DNA of 64,000 nucleotides from Paramacrobiotus metropolitanus (lineage: Eukaryota; Tardigrada; Eutardigrada; Parachela; Macrobiotidae): contig NW_026570248.1 in the NCBI RefSeq assembly GCF_019649055.1, positions 1 to 64,000 on the forward strand, given 5' to 3'. The notes under the pieces are model-generated. The model was not told where the DNA came from, made no database searches, and saw only the letters and a program-made list of their open reading frames with translations. The position numbers and the translations under genes are program-made. This document shows positions 1-13,028 of the stretch, one piece after another. Positions within the stretch are counted from its first letter, which is position 1. Each line of letters opens with the position of its first letter.

Positions 1-1
1 T

Positions 2-3000
2 GTTGTTCCTAAGGGCGGTCCATTAGCCGGGCCGGATGTGTCGGGCGTAAAAGTTCACGGCCCGGGAACGCAGGGTATTGGTGGCGGTCTCTTGTTGTGG
101 TGATGGTGATGCCGCTTTTGGTGTTGCTAATGTTTCGCTTGTTGCTGCTGCTTGCCATCCGCTTCGTATCGTATTACCGCGGTTGTTGGTGCGCACTTTT
201 GGTAATTTAATCATTGTGACATAAATATTCTTTTCTCAAGGAGCATTCTTGGATTCTATGACGGAGTTCACAGTTGATGCGCGCAGTGTGACTAGAAATG
301 AGAAGGCAAAGTGAAGGTCATCGTTACCAGTCCGAGTGGCATCCGCACAGAGGCGCTGGTGTCTAACAAACACGATGGAACATACACTGTAGATTACAGT
401 GTTTTTTGAAGAAGGTGCGTCCTACAGCGGTATTAAAATTGCCAGAATACTATCACAGAAACACTATACTACTACAATTCTATAAAAACGAAATATATTT
501 GTGAAATGTGATTTTCCATTCGTTTTATGAATACAGGAAAACATACGCTGGAAATCACGTACGAAGGAATTCCTGTACCGGGAAGTCCTTTAAAGTCAAT
601 GCCGTTCGTGGATCGGACCACACAAAGTGCAAAGCGTATGACCAGTTTCAGGGCGGTTACACGCATATCACCAATCAGTTCACCGTTGAAACCAAAGGAG
701 CCGGAACCGGAGGTTTGGCTTTGGCCATTGAGGTAGAAAGCGAAAATTAAACTTGAAAATATCTAGCAACATTTCAGCTTCGTATTTCGATTTTCAGGGA
801 CCATCTGAGGCTCGCATGACTTGCAAGGTATGCCGAAGTTCACTGTTGCTGATGTATAGTTTATAATATTTTTCGAACTTGGTACCGTGTTTCAGGATAA
901 CCGCGATGGTACATGCCTCGTTGACTACACAGCTACGGAAGCCGGAGAATACGACATCACCATCAAGTTCGCTGATAAACATATTCCTGGCAGCCCCTTC
1001 AAAGTGCACATCGACAACCCCGTGGATTCGAGTCGCGTGCGAGCTTATGGACCCGGCGTGGAACCGAACAAAGTGCGTGCCAATGTTCCAGCCAATTTCA
1101 AGATCGATGCAACGAAATCCGGGCGCGCCCGGTTGCCGTGGACGTTACGTCGGATCGTGGACCAGCTGGCAAGCGCCCAGAGGTGTACGACAACGGTGAT
1201 GGCACCTTCGACGTCAGCTATCTCCCGCCACCCGAAGGATCCAACTGCAAGGTCCGTGTGACCCACGGAGGCAAGGACATCCCAGGCAGTCCTTCCAGAC
1301 CCGCGTCTTACCCACATGCGAGCCGCAAAGTGGTGGTCAGCGGGCCCGGTGTCAATAAATCCGGTATTCCGGCCAGTATGCCGACAGAGTTTATCGTGGA
1401 CACTCGCGAAGCCGGCTACGGTGACCTCCGGGTGAACATCGCGGGACCGGATGGTCGGCCGGTGAAAACGCAGATCGAAGATATGAACGATGGGACGTAC
1501 AAAGTGCGATATGTGCCGGATGATTTGGGAACGTACAATGTCAACGTTATGTACGGCAATGAACCGGTGAAAGGGGCGCCGTTCCAGATTAAGACCTACC
1601 CGACCGGCGATGCGTCGAAAGTCAAGATTCTGGAGGTGTGCATGAACAAGTTGTGATTAACCAAGAGTACCGCATCACTGTTAACACAATGCAAGCTGGT
1701 GGGCAATGTGACGTGTAAAGTGACCGGGAGGGTCAAGATTTCTGTGGATATTCAGGATAATGGCGATGGCACGATTAGTCTGTTTTACACCATGAAACAA
1801 CAGGGCGATTATACCATCAATATCAAGTTCGGCGGGCAGCCTGTTCCAGGAGGCACGTTCAAGGTCAAGGTAAGCACTCTACCACCGATCTTGTGTAACC
1901 GTATAATGAGAGAGGGCACATTTTTAAGCTTTGGAAGTTTTCTAATGTACATTCAGCGAAATAAAAAACCTAATAGAATACAATATTTTCTACTGATTTG
2001 GGCGCCTTTTTGGTGCGTATGTTTTGTTTTGCATAGTAAAATGAATGTGAGTGCCTGTTTTATCACACAAGTCGTATGTGCGCTGTTTTTTTCCAACAGT
2101 AACTTTTAGCCCTGACTGATACTGCACTAGCTGAATATTTTACAATTTTAATGACCAGAGCCTTTTGCGCGCTATAAGCTGTCTCATGCGTAAAATCATT
2201 TTGGGGCTTGAGGTTCGTAGTGGCGTCAGTCGTGCTCATATCCTCGCACTATTATCTTCCTCCATTCTGCAGTAAATCATAATTATTATGCCATTGCAAA
2301 ATTTGCGCAAGCCCACAAACATGTCGTTATGAGCGCACAGTGATAGTTTTTGCACTGCGCTAGGAGATCTCATTACTACGAGAGTTTTGATATGATTCGT
2401 GGTTAAGTGCGTCTCACAGTGGACAGTCACTGTCGACAGTAGCATCACCGCTTCTTCGTTTTGTTTAGAGATGTGTCATTCCGTAAGTCCGTTAGATAAA
2501 AATAAATTGGGTAGGATTGCAAGGGAATTGTATCAACTGGAAGGCAACAGTGTTAGCCAGACACATGTGGACTATGTTAGGATTGACAGTTAGAGCACAT
2601 TTTTCACACATGGACGTATTATATGGCCACATGTAACGACTGCCAACTCCCACTATAGACTACGCCACCAATTAGACAAGATTTTTACAGTAAATTTTTT
2701 TGGCCTGAGATAACTGTTGGGGATAACTTGTCGTAAGAGCGTTCGTACCGCCGTCATCGGCCGTCTTCCGAGTCGGAAGGCACAACAGAAGACATCTTAG
2801 CAGGGCTAGTTAAGATTTTTTAGAATTTACAATCTCTTCGCGTTAGCATATGCTAATTAGCTCTCATCGGAGGTGAGTTAGATGTGAAGCCGTGAATTTC
2901 TATCAGGGAAATTGATACGTTAGAAACGTTGTTAGATGCCGTAATTGTGAGGTCCTACCTGGAAATTGATTTTTATCACTTCTCGTTGCCCTTCGAAAGT

Positions 3001-6000
3001 CAGCTGGACATGTGTGGTTATAATTGGATTTAAAATAATATCACTGCTTTGACATACTGTTCAAATTATACTTCTGTGGATTACATTTCTGGCTAGGAGC
3101 TTTGTTTACGACTTTCCCGGTAAATCAGCGTTATTTTCAATTCGCAGGCTACAACTGAGGAAATCATCACCCAGAGAACTGTTGAGCGTACGACTACTCG
3201 CAAATATCGCGCTCTTGAACTGAAAAATATTCAGATCCCGTCGGGTGGTGGTTCCTTATCTGGTGCGTGAACGAATTTCTTCTTATGGTAGCGAAAGTGA
3301 ATTAATGGGGTTGTGTTGTTCTGCAACAGGCCTTGTAATCATGCCGTCCGGAAAACAGGCTCAACCCGAATTAGTCGACAATAAAGATGGTACAGTGACA
3401 GTTCGTTATCAGCCTACGGAGGCTGGTCAGCATGAAATGCATGTTAAATACGCTAACCAACACGTGCATGGCAGTCCGTTTAAGTTTTTTGTTGACCAAA
3501 TTGAAACCGGCAATGTGAGGCTTACGACCGGGTCTGACACATGGCAATGCCGGTGAGCCCAGCCACTTCACCATCAACACACGGACGCGGATCAGGTTAG
3601 TAAGCATTCAAATTCTCGAAATGATCTTTGGCCTGGAAGATTGTTTTAGTACTGGTGTCAGTGGTGTGGCATTTGTAACCTTTCCAAATGTCAGATAAAC
3701 ATTCAGCAGTTATGTAACAGTAAATATGACATGGTGCGTTTGTTTTGGAGAAAATTAACCAATTAGTACATATGTGATATGTGCGCACGTAATGGAAATG
3801 CGTATGGGTACATCGCCTCCCGGTTAATTACATACGCAGTTACGCACAGATCTGCATTGCGTTAGTAGATTTCATTTGCTCTTGGTTTTATCTGCTCCAT
3901 GGGATACAGAATTGTAAGCCTGTTTGTTGACGAAAAGCGTTGTTTTTTTAGGTGGACTTTCCGTAGCCGTGGAAGGGTATGCTAATAAAATGTTCATGAG
4001 ACGTCCAGACTGTAATTAAAATATTAATTTTTTGCAGACCGAGCAAAGCTGATATTACTTGCACTGATAACAAAGACGGCACTTGCAACGTCTCGTACTT
4101 ACCTGTCTTGCCTGGCGAATATAAAATCATTGTCAAATTCGCGGATAAACACATTATGGGTAGCCCATTCACCGCTCACGTTACAGGAGCTGGCAAGCGA
4201 ACCAATCAGATTTCGGTGGGAACCGCCAGCGAAATCTCCTTGATGGCATGAGACCGATGTGCGAAATTTACTGCAAGTACTTTGTATAATACTCGTATTT
4301 TTATATATGAAAACTCGGTCCTTTGTGGCTCAGGTGATTTATTTGGTTCGTTGCAGCTACAATTAAAACGCCGAGTGGTTTGGAAGAACCGTGCATGCTT
4401 AAGCTTTTGCCCAATGGACATCTTGGTAAGTGTCAAGTTTGTGTTCAGTGTTAGTGAAAGGTCAGAGCAATTATGATTTACGTTGCATTACGAGTTACCG
4501 TTGTAGGAATCTCATTTACGCCCCGTGAGATCGGTGAACACCAGGTTATTGTTACCCGCAATGGCAAACCGATCCAAGGATCTCCTTTAAAGTGCAAGTT
4601 GGTGACAAGGAAGTAGGCAATGCTAGCCGTGTGAAGGTCAGCGGAACGCTGTCAAGGAAGGAAAGACTCAAGTCTTGAACGAATTTATTGTCGATACGAA
4701 GCAAGCCGGTAATAAAATTTTGCCAGTCTTGTTTTCCTGTATGCATTTTTTTTTTCTTAGGCTATGGAGGATTGAGCGTATCTATCGAAGGTAAGTAGTA
4801 GCACAAGTAACACAATACCGCACACGATATGGAATAATTAGAATAATAAGAAAACATACAGAAAATTAAAACTGAAATTATGAACCCTGTCGAGAGGTCC
4901 GTTTAAACTCGGTAATAATTATGCCTGTATTATAGACCAAGCAAAGCGGATATCCAGTGCACGGACGGTCCGGATGGCACACTGAAAGTGGGCTACAAAC
5001 CAACCGAACCCGGCAACTACACCCTGAATGTCCGTTTTGCCGATCAAAACATACCAGGTGCGTACGTCTGGAAATGATTTGGCTGTTGATATCCGAACGT
5101 ATTGTTGGGAAATCCTTTGAGTTAAAGAAACTGGATATTATTCGGTGGTGGTATATGGACTCATAATCCGTAGCGCTAACGAGTATTATTTGGTTAAGGC
5201 TAGCTTTGAAATCGATTTTTGCCTGCTTATTGATTGATTAATGCGACTCCTCTTGTGCTGACAGGAAGCCCGTTCCCCGTCAAAGTGACGGGAGAAGGAG
5301 CGCGCATCCAGATGGAGAAGATCACCCATACGGCGCAGACCATCCAGACCTCGCATGTTGGCGCTAATTGTGAACTGCAGCTCAAACTGCCTGGTATGAT
5401 TGAGCTCCCGATCGTTTTTTGAGTAACTAAAAAATGCGCGAATATTCTGAAACACATCATATCCGATTTCCAGGATCGGATCCTTTTGATATGAAAGCGC
5501 AGGTGACCAGCCCGAGTGGAAAGACGGAAGATGCCGAGTTGGTTGATTTAAATGATTCGACGTACAAAGTCCGCTTTGTCCCTACCGAGATGGGAGTGCA
5601 TACCATCAGTGTGAAGCACAAGAGCATGCATATTCCCGGATCGCCCTTCCAGTTTACGGTGGGGCCACTGAAGGATGGTGGGCCGCACAGGGTGCGTGGT
5701 GGACCGGGTCTGGAACGTGGTGAAGTGGGGAACAAAATGATTTCAATGTGTGGACGCGCGAAGCCGGAGCGGGCAATCTTAGCATTGCCGTGGAAGGCCC
5801 TTCTAAAGCGGCTATCAACTTTAAAGACCATAAGGACGGATCATGCTATGTTTCCTACAAAGTCGACCAACCAGGTATAGAAAATATTGTTAAAATAATT
5901 ATGAAAAATATTGTACGATAAATTGGTATCAGGCCAGTTTTGGTATGGCTGCTACATAATTAAAGCGGAAGAATGAATACAGTAAGAATACCTGTGGAAT

Positions 6001-7619
6001 CAATGAATCGGGTTTCTAATTCACCAAAATAATTTTGAGCAGGTTAAATGCAGTGAGGATTACGTAGATATGTGATAAACAATGTGACGTATTAGTTTTC
6101 TGGTGATGGTTGGTTTTATTTGCACATTTGTTTAGACAGCTTGCTTGATTTCTGACAGGTGAATATGCTATCGCCATAAAATACAATGATGTCCACATAC
6201 CGGACAGTCCCTATAAGGTGCACGTTGCCCTTCGGTGAGAAGCTAAGCGGATTGAAGTCGGTTCCATGCAACAAAACCTCCAGCCACAAAAACCCGTGGC
6301 CTTTACCGTCAACATGCACGGTGTTAAAGGCAAACTGACCGCCTCCGTGGTAAATCCCAATGGTAAAGAGGAAGACTGTGTCATTACTCCAGTCGATGAC
6401 GGTAAGAGACGGACAGCGCGGCCATGAGTGGATTACTGGATATTGATCTAATACTTGTTTTCTTTGCGTCACAGGCGTTTATGCCGTTCGATTTATGCCA
6501 TACGAAGCGGGTGTTTACTTTGTCCATGTCAAATACAATGGTGCTCAAATTCGAGGATCGCCGTTCCGAGTGCGTGTCGGTAAAGAAGAGGCAGATCCCG
6601 CTCTGCTATTGCGTACGGAAAGGGATTGGAAAGTGTACAAACTGGAGAAAAAGCAGAATTCGTTGTCAACACGTCAAAAGCTGGTGCTGGAACTCTGGCT
6701 GTAAGTGCGACTGTTAAAGTGCGACTGTTATTATTTACACGATATAGAGGATGTCTAGGTATTTACGTTTATTATTTAGGTCACTATTGATGGACCAAGC
6801 AAAGTTAGTATGGATTGTTCGGAAGTGGACGAAGGATACAAAATCCGTTATACCCATTAGCGCCAGGAGATTACTTTATCGCCGTCAAATACAACAACGC
6901 TCACATTGCCGGCAGTCCTTTCCGTGTCACAGCTTCCGGTACATATATATAATTAATTTTATTTTGTGCAGAATTTTGCTGTGCGTACCTTATGCTTCGC
7001 ATCGAAAACGTAATTTACAAACGGGATTTGACGGATGGGTACGGTTATATTTTTTTAAAAAAAAGAAAATTTACGCAGTTATCAGAACAGTTATTGATCA
7101 GTGATTTGTTACAGGAAAAGGGCGTGCTGGAAGCGTTGTTCAACAACAACCCAGTCAGTTCAAGCAGACAAACTCCGTCGTCGTCGAAACAGTGACAAAA
7201 TCGGAAACTGCCACTAAAGTGCAGAGTTTGAGTAGCGGCTTACATGGACGCTCCGATGCCTCTAAGGTCACCGCCAAGGGGCCTGGTCTGGAGAAGGCCT
7301 ATCAGAATAAGCAGAATACATTCAATGTAAAAGCCGAAACTGCTGGTATGTACTAGAACCACTGCGAATATCATAGTTTTGTAAAGTTGTTTTCGTAAAC
7401 CCATTTACATTGACTGTTCATTGTTTTTCAGGTCATAACGTTTTGCTGGTTGGTGTTTATGGTAAAGAGAAACCAGCAGAGGAAGTACATGTTAAGCACG
7501 TCGGTCATGATTCCTATCAAGTCAGTTATATGCTGCGTGAACGTGGAGAATACCTTTTGATTGTTAAATACGGCGATGATCACATACCCGGCAGTCCCTT
7601 CCTGATCCATTGTGCCTAA
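2..7619 (+). CDS. FLN: Filamin, C-terminal part (5' end outside window), with frameshifts
   Basis: Actin-crosslinking cytoskeletal scaffold; only the Ig-like repeat rod is in the window. About 14 filamin repeats are recognisable from their ending motif (HIPGSPF and variants near 590, 990, 1290, 1570, 1850, 3470, 4160, 4580, 5265, 5640, 6200, 6560, 6910, 7590) and DGTY/VxYxP cores. The last unit (7432-7619) resembles the dimerisation repeat, and a Thr/Ser/Gln linker before it (7115-7250) looks like hinge 2. Inferred exons: 2-74, 241-414, 537-732, 798-827, 896-1869, 3148-3262, 3331-3595, 3952-3976, 4038-4276, 4357-4425, 4507-4708, 4761-4790, 4936-5057, 5266-5393, 5474-5874, 6159-6401, 6475-6700, 6780-6938, 7115-7345, 7432-7619. 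Three exons of 25-30 bp code the same strand of different repeats. About 20 single-base length changes, nearly all in short homopolymers, break the frame while splice sites and conserved residues stay intact. Assembly error is likelier than a pseudogene. The family is certain; the state of the gene is not. Confidence 0.93.
1870..3147 (+). other. Large filamin intron
   Basis: A 1.28 kb intron bounded by GTAAGC and TTCGCAG, the largest in the filamin fragment. The ORFs inside it show no family signature. It contains a short palindrome, GACAGTCACTGTC, near 2420, and nothing else was recognised. Confidence 0.7.
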
Positions 7620-8357
7620 ATTAGAAGCTGCAGTTTGTATCCACATTGGCATCCTTCTCTCTCATACGGTGTCAAAGCAACCCCGTTTAATTTCCTTTTG
7701 TTTCTTCTATCCTGACCTTTAGCTTGCGAAATACTCAAAAGAGTTAGTTTGTCTTTGTGCTGCTTCTTGTCGAATTCAACATAATGCATTTATATTCATT
7801 TTTGTTTTCATAATAATGAAGATTTAATAATTTCATCCTGGTTGCATGCAAGTATAATCTTATTGGTCAAATACTGTTAGTTGTCACCGGAAATCGATTT
7901 TTGTTGACCGCTGCATTTTGTGCACCGCAAGGTTTAATTGTATTTGATTTTCTATGATTTTTTAAGGCCGGTATTGGATAGCATTTCGTGGTTACAAAAT
8001 ATACAGTTGATCTATTAGGATTTAGGATTACCATCGCATCTGTATTTTGTTACGGAACTTGGATTAAATAGTTCATCGAAATTCCTGGTTGGATATTTTT
8101 GTCGCGAACACGCTATGCAGGGCTAACTAACTTAAGCGTTGACCAGTCTACTTGTTGTTTGCATTTCAAACCCATCATCTATCCATCTAACCAAATTCAG
8201 ATTAAGAAAAAAAATTGCAGACACGAGCGCACTACTTCATAATTAAAATTTAAACATTAAAGAACAACTAAAATCTCTATCTTCCCGTACGTTAAAGGTA
8301 ATATAAAGCCGCAGCGTTTCCCTAATAACAGCCAAAATGAAACGTTGCTTAAAAAAA

Positions 8358-8379
8358 CGCGCTTCAGCAGTGAAGCGCG
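8358..8379. repeat. Short inverted repeat (hairpin)
   Basis: Arms CGCGCTTCA and TGAAGCGCG are perfect 9-bp complements around a GCAG loop, directly after a run of seven A. No host gene or known element is recognised around it. Confidence 0.6.
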
Positions 8380-9218
8380 CTTCTCGTCACTTGACGAATT
8401 TTTCGGCCCATGAAATGCAACAGTTTGTTTGCAACCGGGCCGAAAATACCCAACCACTACATACTGTAGGAGATAGAAGAGATCGATTGTCCAGAGATCA
8501 GTACTTCCATCGCTTAATTCAGATTCGTGGCCGACAAAATACACGAAAGCCACTCTGTATGTTACAGCTACGTGGGGGTTTGCACGAGTACAAAACAATA
8601 TTATGTAAACGCAGATAGTAAAGCAGTCACGCAAGGTCACCTCAAAGCGAGTGGCTTGGTTCAGCCTGTGTCGCGAACACCTTCGAAAGGTGACGGTTCG
8701 CGGGTCGGAATATGTGCGAACTGAACATTTTAACCATAACGCCAAGTCGGCTCGTGCTGTTGCGAGCATAACCAGAGTTTGCATGAACAGTGCCTTAATT
8801 ACGAGTACTTATACTGCTGGAGATCTGATAGCAGATCCACATACCCAGTATAGGTTAGTCCAGAGAGTTAGTCATTATCTCAGTCGCCATCAGTCAAGAA
8901 ATTTTAGGGAAGGACATCACTGATTTACATTAATCATTTTACGATCGCCATAATATTATAATCAGCCGATGGTTAAAATATATGTTTACCAACCAAAAGT
9001 GAACCAAAGATCTAGAGTAAGTTTAATAACGTACATATTTCAAGTTGTTAGAATAGCCGTATGGATGTTCTCCAGTTTTGGTCACAACAGTTTTTTTTAT
9101 AGAAGTGCTGTATAGATCTGCATCTGCACCTTCCTGTACACTTTGTGTGGTTAAGCAGCTTATCGGTGAGAATTAACCTACCCGGTTCTATTCGAGAAAA
9201 AAGCGCCCATGTCTTCTT

Positions 9219-9242
9219 CATCCAAAAGATGTCTTTTGGATG
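9219..9242. repeat. Short inverted repeat (hairpin)
   Basis: Arms CATCCAAAAGA and TCTTTTGGATG are perfect 11-bp complements separated by TG, followed by a short T-rich stretch. It could be a chance palindrome or a remnant of a small transposon end. Confidence 0.6.
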
Positions 9243-10326
9243 GTTATTTTTCGAATTTCAAAAAGCCATATTATAGTTCCGTAGACCATGTATTTTAGAC
9301 GTGAAAATGTACATAAAAAGGGGCTCCATAAGTATACTGAAACATGCCGTTCTAAAGACGGCGTTTTATGCTCCGATGATGTCTAAAGCACGTCAAAAAA
9401 TTGCTTGCCGTAGAACCGGGGCCTGTCCATGTGACCTTCGAAATGTAGTGTATCGCCATTCTTTTGCACTACCCTTAATCCGATACATGTTTTACTGCAA
9501 TGACTGTACAGAAGTTTTTTTTGCGCTGGCGAAGAGAAAAAGAGTGTTCCTACTACATTGGCGGCGTGGAACCGCGAGTGTTAGGACACGATGTTGATTT
9601 GTAAGCGTTGTAAAGGAGTGCAAATATTTGCAGTCAAACTGGATACATAAATGTAAACAATGGCTTAGAATTTCGGATTTCGGTTTTCATGCAAGCGAAC
9701 CACGCTTCTGTTTATCTATTTACAGGACCCATAGATTAAGCGATTTTTAATTGTTGGCGCGGTTTTATCATAACGCTGGCTTGCAAAGTGTGGCTGGATG
9801 TTGAAAAGCGTAAAAAGGAAAAGGCATATTTCTTTGTGCACGAGGCATTGTTCGAGCAGCGTCTGTTAGCGTTTCCGTACACATACCACATATACAATAC
9901 AACGTATCGTGAGAGAGTGTGCAAAGAGCTTAGTCTTGAAATGGCTGGCCAAGGACTCTCCAAAAGCAACTGTTGACATCTTTAAAACCAACTCCAATGT
10001 AACCAGCTGCTTAGCGCTGCCAGTAAGCGGATTACTTTTGGCTGACTGGGTAAAAATATGTAATACTTGAATTAGCTGTTTGCTGCATATACCAAGTTTC
10101 TTACCTATCGGCTCCGGGTTGGTCTCACTTGACTTGGTTGTTTCTTGAAGAAAATAATTAAAACAACCTGTACACCACTTTGTTATACTCTAATCCCTGC
10201 AATATCAACTGACCTGCACGGATTATGGCAGCGTTGACCAACGACCCAGGTCGTTTCGCATGCTGACCTTATATGCATTTTTCAGTGGATTGCCCATATT
10301 ATTTTTGTACTGGAAGGGATGGAATC

Positions 10327-11866
10327 ATGGGAACTGGCCACTGGCATGCCGTATACATTAATGTCCTTTTGATGGTACTTCTCTTTCCTACTTATGCTTT
10401 TGCTGATAAGCACCCGAAACCGCCCAAACCCAAGCATGGTGCACACGATTCCAGGTAACTGAAACGAAATATTGCCCAAATGAGCTTATACGCTTCATTG
10501 TACTTTTGGAAAACTATAAATTTTATACTGTTGAAAGTAAAATATTATTGATTGTTAAGTGTTTCTCTTTTTTGCGCGAGTCAATAGGCAGCCTAGTATA
10601 TAGTACTACATATAACAATACTTTGCAACTGTTAATGGGCAACATTAAGTAACTGTTGGTACATTCTGCACATTATGTGACTGTCCGTGGTAATTATAAT
10701 CGTAACATATGATTATTGTTTTGCTTTTCACTGCAAATCTATTGAGTACTTGCGATACGAATTATCCGTATTGCTGCAGCAAGCTGTCTGGAAGTGAAGT
10801 GCCACTTGTTTGCCACGTTGAGCACGTGTTCCTTGTTTGATTCTTTTCCGTTTGAAAATCATCGTGATGGCTCGTTAACGTTGAAAACCCGTACAGTGGT
10901 ACACCAAACAGTGTGCAAAATAACACATGTGCTTGTTTTGTTGTCGCTTTTATGCTGATACAATTCTAACATTTGCATGTATATATCCGTAGTTCGGAGG
11001 AAGAAGGCCCATCTGGACGGGAGGGACTGCGGTGTTACAAGTGTGACCCAACGGATTACAACAACTACTGCCGGGATTTCAAGCCCAATTTAGCCACACC
11101 GTACGACTGCTATATACCTCCAACGGACACCCGGCATTCCAAGAATCCCACACCGCTGGAAGTATCACTAGATCCCGATAAGCCGTTTTCGTGCTACAAA
11201 ATTAAAGGGGACGTCGCTTATGGGCACGGGAAAGGTCAGTGTGCCATTAAAAATACAATGCAATTACATTTAGTCTTACTGTAGTCGGGTGTAATTACTG
11301 TATATATCTCTTGTATGGCTATGTGTGTGAAACCGACTCTTATTGATATAATCTGCAAAATTTGGCTTGTCAAATTAGTCCGTTTCTGCCCAAGAAAGCA
11401 ATGAAACTGCAATTTAGTACGTAATATGCACTTATGCAGTGACATTAATGCAATATAAAATTACTGTAGTATGGCCAATACAATTTTTGTTCATGGCTGC
11501 TCAAAATTTGCGACCCATATTAACAGCGGCAAGGATTTATTTACCTGTTACATATAAACTCGGCGCAATGCGTTAATTAAAATAAATGCCTAATAGAGAA
11601 TATTCAATTTTTCAGTGTACGGTGCAAAACGGTATGGATGTGGGCATTTAACAAAATTCAAAGAAGCGCCTATTAGGACCCTGGATCATGAGTGCGTGGA
11701 TGTGAAGCTGGGCAAGGATAAAAGCAAAGAGTTCTTCGAAGGAACTATTTGTAACTGTGATAATGCCGATGGATGCAATGCGGCACCCAAGAAATTTTCT
11801 TATTACTTCGTATCCCTGCTAATTCGCCTAATTGCTTATATTTTTTCTGTTACTTTCAGAATATAA
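10327..11866 (+). CDS. Ly6/uPAR-like secreted or GPI-anchored protein
   Basis: Small cell-surface protein of 206 residues from three exons (10327-10454, 10993-11234, 11616-11866), phases closing in frame. The start is chosen because it gives a signal peptide (hydrophobic residues about 8-25). The mature part opens with LRCYKCDPTDYNNYC and ends with a CNCDNADGCN block, the typical first and last cysteine pairs of the three-finger Ly6/uPAR fold. The last 20 or so residues are hydrophobic, as expected for a GPI-attachment signal. Spacing between the cysteines is longer than in classic Ly6 domains. The ligand cannot be told from sequence. The signal-peptide exon followed by domain exons is typical of the family. 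Confidence 0.8.
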
Positions 11867-13028
11867 AAAATACGGGTAATATATGAGCATGCGAGAACGA
11901 TTTAATTTTAAATAGTCATTAAATCTAGTACTAGTCAAAATGCAAGATTATCAATTAATCGTGCAGAGCCTTTCCAGTACCACGAAATATATTGAAACAT
12001 GGATAACTACAGCCCTATTTTGTTCAAGATTGCTTGCCAGTTTATTGGTCCAACGATTTTTTTCGTCATAATTACTGAAGTATTTACGTTGCTGCGACAT
12101 TTACGTTGCTAAATAAAAATAACTGTTTCGCGCGACGTACAATACTTTTATATAATATGCAGAGTATCGAAGGGATTAATCTGTGTCGTGTGAAAGCGAA
12201 ATTACCATACTTCCGTGTGAGTGTGTCAATAATGATTTCGCATCTACACGAAAAACAGCCGTTCAGACAATCATTACGTTACATTAAGCACATTCCATGA
12301 GTAATTTGGAGTACGAGTTGTAGATACGTATTGTATTTCTCGCAAAAAACTTGCTACATCACGACCTTGGTGTACAATGCTCCTCTAAAGTGACTTCCTA
12401 CTTACATTTGTTAACGAAAAGCCTTGCACGAGACTTTGAATGGTGTTGCTTTTTAGGTTAATGAATAATAGCACGCCTGCTGCTTTGAAAGTAAAACTGA
12501 TTATAGAAACGCGAAAATGATACCTGCTGAAGTCAATTTGTTCCGTTAGCGAATGACCTTATGGTAAAAAACTCATAAACAATTAGGCTAGAAGACTAAG
12601 TATGCACTATGCAACATATAAAAAAACGCAGAGTCCACGGGAATCACAACATATATAAAACAAACCGTGCAAACATAAGTTTTAGGATTTGCCACTGTGA
12701 TCGGTTGCGATTAAGGACGTAACTAAACAGTTTTACGAGGATGAGATACAAAACAGACACATTATTGCATGGCACCATTTGTTACGCATGCTTCCGGAAA
12801 AGTTCTCACGCTTTGTTTTTATGGAACCTGTGTTGCAGACCAAACGCCGCATTGTGCTAAACTTGTTTCAGTGTTCGGATCCCTTTAGGCGTTCGCTTGA
12901 TACAGCCTTATATGCACTGCATACAACTACGTAATGTTTTCCCCGTCGCATGGCACGCACTGCTGTCGTATTGCCACCTGTTGACCTTTACAGCAAATAT
13001 TCTGTAGTTTACGAAAACAGAAATAATC
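11867..13028. other. Intergenic region, Ly6-like to lysozyme-like gene
   Basis: AT-rich, with no supported gene. It holds the 3' UTR of the Ly6-like gene (ATTAAA near 11920) and the promoter side of the lysozyme-like gene. The short ORFs at 12106-12300 and 12950-13138 lack any domain. Confidence 0.55.

Larger units (their letters stand above)
7620..10326. other. Intergenic region, filamin to Ly6-like gene
   Basis: No convincing gene. Several ORFs of 60-175 codons occur on both strands (the longest, 8257-8784 minus) but none has a recognisable domain, signal peptide or matching splice structure. Two short perfect hairpins lie at 8358-8379 and 9219-9242. The first few hundred bases are presumably filamin 3' UTR. 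Confidence 0.6.

Noticed and set aside
8257-8784. 175-codon minus-strand ORF
   Set aside because: Long by chance standards, but no domain, odd composition, overlaps a hairpin and lies in a region with equally long overlapping ORFs on the other strand.
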